Assembly: GCA_032718475.1 (NCBI GenBank) | Contig: JAUCBJ010008529.1 | Coordinates: forward strand, 53,978 to 117,977 | DNA length: 64,000 bases | Origin: Nemertoderma westbladi | Taxonomy: Eukaryota; Xenacoelomorpha; Nemertodermatida; Nemertodermatidae | Reading direction: 5' to 3' | Shown: in pieces, positions 53,801-59,800 of the stretch | Layout of the letters: each line of letters starts with the position of its first letter | Position numbering within the stretch: the stretch's first letter is position 1 | The notes under the pieces: generated by a model | Seen by the model: only the letters and a program-made list of their open reading frames with translations | The model's database searches: none | Told to the model about the DNA's origin: nothing | Made by a program: the position numbers and the translations under genes

Positions 53801-56800
53801 GGTTTATTAATCTGGTCTATATTTTGTTCTAGGCTTCACTGAAGAAGGGCGGAGATATAAGTCAATTACCGGCGTTAGGAGTTGTCAACTATCCGTCTGT
53901 TGATATGGTTGCTAGGGAACGTGGACTCAATATACCTGACTCTGGTAGGCTGGAATTACATTATTATCATGTGGTCGCTGTGTTGTCGGCTATGCTCTTG
54001 GTATGTCTGTATGCCGGTCTGTCTGCCCAATCTGAACGGGTGTACGCGATAAGAAGTACTGTATGCCTTTACTCAGATTATTTTTATAGAAATATAAAGA
54101 ATGATGAAAAATTTAGTTATCTAAAATAGCGAGAAGATTTAAATTATTCCTTAAACCTTATACACCTTTATATCAGAATGTACACTTGTTCACGTCAATC
54201 AATCTTCTGAACAAATTTTGCTAAAAATGGGATCCTTTTTAGATCAAAATAGGCCCAAAATTTGCCATTTTGGGGCCTTTTAGTTCCAAAAAAAGTTCCG
54301 TTCAGAATAATTTGATGCAGGTGTCTTCTGAACTTATAATCCAAATTTCGACAATAATTTATCAACAAATATTGATGGAGAAATAGCCTTTGGCGTAGAA
54401 AAAAAAGGTAACTTTTGGCCATTACAGTGCCATTTTGGGGCCCATTTTAAAATATCTGGTTTGGATATTCTTAAACCACCAGTAAATATTATGTAAAGAA
54501 CATTTAATATAAGAATTCAAATCATATTATATGAATTTGAATTAAATTAAAAGCATGTCCAATCATAAAGCGAGTGGATTAGATGAAATCCCTGCAGAGG
54601 TATTGAAAACAGGAATGCTAAACAGACCATTATTGGATGTTTGCAACCGGATGTTAAAGGGAAAAGCCACCACCAATTTGGACTAAAGGTCAACTAAAGC
54701 CTCTCCCCAAGAAAGGAGACCTCAGTATACCAACAAACTATCGTGGGATCGGTCTGCCTGTGGTAGCTGCCAAAATATACAATAAAATGATTCTATATAG
54801 GATTAGGCCTCACATAGAGAAACTACTGCGTAAGAGCCAAAACGGATTTCGACCAAATAGATCAACAATAGCTCAGATACTTGCACTACGGAGACTGATT
54901 GAAGGAATTAAGTCATAGAATCTCCTCGCAGTCATGACTTTTGTGGACTTCAAAAAGGCATTCGACTCAATCCATAGAGGTAAAATGCTGGAAATCCTAA
55001 GAGCTTATGGAATACCAGAAGTAATTGTTGCTGGCATTGGATTGTTATATTGAAACACAGAAGCGCAGGTACTCTCACCAGATGGTGAAACTGAGTTTTT
55101 CTCAATCCTGGCTGGCGTACTGCAAGCCCCGCACCATTACTATTTGTAATTGTGCTGGATTACGCAATGAGGACGGCCACAAAGGGTGAAGATCTGGGAT
55201 TCACACTTCAAGAACGCAGAAGTAGTAGATATCCGGCAACTACAGTCACAGACACCGACTTTGCGGATGACATCGCCCTGCTCTCTAATATGCTAGCAGA
55301 TGCACAGCTTCTACTAAATAAAGTGGAGAGGGCTGCTAAGGAGGTTGGATTGCATATAAATGCTACCAAGACCGAATTCATCACCTTTAATGTTGATGGA
55401 AACTTGACAACCATGGATAATATTCAACTAAGGAAGGTCGATGACTTCCAGTACCTTGGATTATGGATAGAGAGTAGCAAAAAGGACATAGAAGTTAGGA
55501 AAGCAAAGGCTTGGGTGCTCTATCAAAAATGGATACCATCTGGAAATCAGATCTCTCCAGGCACCTGAAGACTAAGTTCTTTCAAGCCACAGTGGAAAGT
55601 TATCTTTTATACGGGGGTGAGACCTGGACACTGACTAAATCACTTGAACAACGAATTGATGGTTGCTACACAAGACGACTAAGGGCAGCCCTAAACAGCA
55701 GGTGGAGACAACACATGACAAACGCCGAGCTTTATGGTACAATACCACCTGTATCAACCAAAACGCAGATTAAGATTCAGTGGGTACAGCTGGAGAAGAG
55801 TTCGCTTGACATACAGTAGTGAAACAGCACGTATTCCCACTGTATAATGGATATGCGTTAGCGTTACATTACGCAATGTTTGCTAATTAATTGAAACGGT
55901 TTAATCATTAAGTTGTTGTAATAAGAAGTACTTCTATACTTCCCAACCTGTTTTATCGACTACCATTACGGACATTAATTAATTAATTAATTAATTTAAA
56001 TAATATTACTTTTTTTAATTCGTTGACAAAAAGTCAGATTGACGTTACTGAGTATTGTTATTGAATTTATTAATTCATCCATTAATTATTAGTTAGTAAT
56101 AAGTGCAGCCGATGACTACTGTACAGTGTACAGTACACCTTGTGACGGGATCCCCGAGTTGGCGAGGGAATCCCGACCGGTGTGTTTTCGTTTGGATAGT
56201 ACGCGTCGCCGCGTCCGCTGGCTGCTGAAAGGCTTGTGGTATCTGAAAGGCCGGAGGCCGATAGAATAACTGAGTTTTTAGTGGCAGTTGTTCGTAAAGA
56301 CAGAATACAATAATAGCACAATCAGTATACAATAATAGCACGGTTACTGACGACGACGGTTTAAACCGTCTTGGTGGGATAAATATTTCTCCATTTGACG
56401 CAACACCGCCGCGGCCGCTATGAGGGAGGTGAATACCGCGGCCGCTCCTAAAGCCGCAGGCCATCGCTAACTATATAGGTTAACTTGGGATTCTGGGGGA
56501 CTTTTCGATGAAGGAACTGACCAAATTTTTTTATTTTCTCACCAGGGGAGCGGCTCGGAATTCTAAGATATTAGCAACTCTAACATTATTAAATCTAACC
56601 CTTCGACGGACACGGCGGACAAAAAACCGTCATTTTTTCGACAATTTTAAAATTTTTTTGAAAGGCGCTCTACAGTGGCTCGAAAAAACCCTAGGTTATT
56701 GCTTAGCCGACGCCGGGATATGATAGAAGGGATTAATTAGTGAATTCGTTTTTTTTTTCAAAAAAGATTACCACGCCTTTTTTCCGAAAATGTCCGTCAA

Positions 56801-59800
56801 AGTTAAAAAAACGTGTAAAAGCTTTTGTGGGATAACTGATTCGTTTGCCTTGTTGGCCAGTTCCCCCCCAGTCGCTAAGAATACTCTCAAAGTGATCTAC
56901 AGCTAAAAATAGTGCAAGTTACCAGCTTATTGGCTGATTTGCTGTACGCAGGCATCTGGGCTCTGTTTAATCGGCCAACAAGCCTAGGGAGGTTGCGTCA
57001 TAGCCTTGTTTTGTATCTCCCAATAGAATTTGAGTTATCCTTGATGTTGACCTATCACAGAGTACTGAACTGAAAATTTCCTATCTCACTGCTCTTTCTC
57101 TGTGTTGAACGGGAGCTTCGTGGAATAAGGGAGTTGGTATCCTCGTATAGAGCAGTAGTCACGAGTTTTTCAAAGCCACGAAAGAACGGCTTTGTAGTGT
57201 TTTATGCTTTCTGCTTTTTAGCTCAACACTAGGAGGTTTAATTATAAGGACATATATCCTTTAACTGACTGATGATCAAACAAAACTGACCTGGCGGCTG
57301 ACCAAACGCACCTGATGACTGATTGATTGTCTTAACTCAAAACAACTGGCCCGATTGATCTGTCAATACTGTACTGCTATTTGTTATCGGTTATTCATTA
57401 TATTTGTTGATGAATTATTATATTGGAATAACGAGAAATAACCCCGACACCCAATATTCTTGATATACCGAAGGTAAGAGAGAAAGGTTACCAATAACGA
57501 TTGTGACTTATGTTAAAGTGGTTTGAAGTGAATCTAATGTTATTTGATAGACCCTACATGAGTCAGCCTGTGTTCCTTTTATATGTGACTAAAATCAGTA
57601 AAGATTGGCAGATTAGTGTGCAGTATTGTGCAGCATTGTGTGCGAGTGAGTCTGTTAAAGAAGCATTCCTAAAGAATGCGCCATATATGTGAATTATAAT
57701 TAAGCCATATCGTTGTGAGTAGTTTAAGTCATAACTCCGTTTATATAGATAAAGCGCCACGTCCTAAAGGAACTGTTAATATTCCCGAAGATAAATAATA
57801 TTGTCAGAGATTATATAATACTGTCAGTCGAATAATACATTAGGCTTACATAGCAACAAAATTAAACCGTCGAACCCAATCTCCCGGGAATATCCAGCGG
57901 GTGAATGGTCGCGCACGGATTGGTTTCGACTAGTGTAGTGAATCAAATACTTGTCATAGGCTAAAAAGCGATTTAATATCTAGAAGACATCTTAATTTGG
58001 CGGGTTAAACTGCCAAAGGTCTGAAAGCGCGAACAAAACGGACAAAATGACTTTGCGGGATCCGCTATAACTCGGCTAATATTAATCGTACGGGGACGAA
58101 AGTAACGCGGTTGGAAAGGGGAAGAGTGGTACTACCTTCGTATCGAATGGGGGTAAGATATTTATTAAAATTCCGGGTGGAAAAAGGGGCTGTAAATTTG
58201 TACGTTTTTGTCCGTCTTTTTTGGAAAACTTATTTCCGAAATGTTTAATTCGACAACGCGGGTAGGAATCCACTAATTCTTTTATGAAACTCGTAGAAGA
58301 CCATTGGGGCTACGTTCCTATCGAATGGGGGTACAAAAAATATGTCGGCAATAGGGGCCAAAAAGGGCCAGAATTTGTAAAGTAGTTTTTATCGAATAAT
58401 TTTTTATTTTTAACTTTAGTTGGTTAAGGTACATTCTATACAGTCAATATCCATACGGGGAATTCAAATATGCTATCGGTTTTGCTCCAAGGATGATATT
58501 AAAAAAATGAGGGCCAAAATTATAATTTCGCGCTTCAAACTTGCTTCGCGGGAAATCGTCTAGCTCGAAAACTACTTAACTTACGGGAGATTTGTTTACA
58601 CAGACTTATAGTGCGTTGAATTATCTATCTAACAGCGTTAATCACAGCGCCGGAGGTATTATAAAACGGGAGCGGCAGGCGATCGTGTGAAATATAATAT
58701 TTATAAAAAGGGACGAAAAATTTTTTTTTTTAACAAATCGCTATTCCATTATAATTTAGCGTATTGCGCCAAAAGTACCTGTAAAAAGTATCAAATTAAC
58801 TCCGCTATCTTTTATCTTAACATATATAATTAAAATTACGAATTTTAAGGGTCGAAAAATATCGCGTTATTTTGGCCCTTTTTTTTAATTTTTTTGGGGC
58901 CAAAAATAACCCCTTCTCAAAAGATTAAGAAAAATATTACGGCAAAGAATATACCAATTTTATTGAATTTGGACCACCAGAACCGAAGTTAGAGCGATTT
59001 TAATGAAAAAATAAAAATAATTTTTTTTGCAAAAAAATTAAGAATGGTCAGGTCAATATTGGATTTCGAACCCGCGAACTTAGGTTTCATTAACGTGATT
59101 GATAACCACTAGACTATGTGACCAAGAGAATTTGAAATTTTCGAGTGACTATTTTTAAACATAAATAACTTCGGTTCTACAGGGCCGTTTAATCTGAAAC
59201 TTTTTTCATTGGATAGAGGATAGATTGTAGTGTGTGAAATAGGATACAACTTGGGAAAAGACTTATGTGCACTTAGTGCAAAATGCACTTAAATAGTGAA
59301 CATTTTTTCGATATTTCAAACACTATTATTTCCAGTTCTATTCATCGTAGAATGTTATTTTTTGGATTAAAATGTAGTTTGGAATGATTTCTAACTATAA
59401 TCGTAACATTTGTTTAACTTTTTATGTCTATAAAGTGACTTAAAATGTCCATGAATATGGTCCAAAATCGCAAATCCAGATTTATTAAATTGGATTTTTG
59501 ACACTTTTAGCGACTGACACTTGATCATACACCATCGTAGATCGGTAGAGGATAAACATAAGTTTGTTAAATAAGAGCCACCATTACGATCTGCTAAAGT
59601 GCATTTGTACAAATAAGTGTGCAAAAGTGCAAATTTTTTAATAAGGTCAAATTATATAGTATTGGGTTATTTTCTTTGCAGATACTTTATTTTCATATTA
59701 ATATGTTGTTTGAACCTTACTGAGCGCATTAGGGGATATGCGTACAAATAACCGGCCCTTATGAGGCTTCGATTGGGTAAATTAATAAAACATAAGGTTG

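Noticed and set aside
53833-54129. Long + frame continuing past exon 8 with a hydrophobic stretch
   Set aside because: The hydrophobic part after 53944 is intron read-through. The donor at 53945 joins in phase to exon 9.
56093-56464. 123-codon - strand frame in a GC-rich patch
   Set aside because: No recognisable domain, no splice or start context, and frames of this length are expected in GC-rich sequence. Left as unassigned.
59051-59123. Functional tRNA gene
   Set aside because: A- and B-box-like motifs and five acceptor pairs exist, but the anticodon and T stems do not pair well, so it is listed only as tRNA-like.
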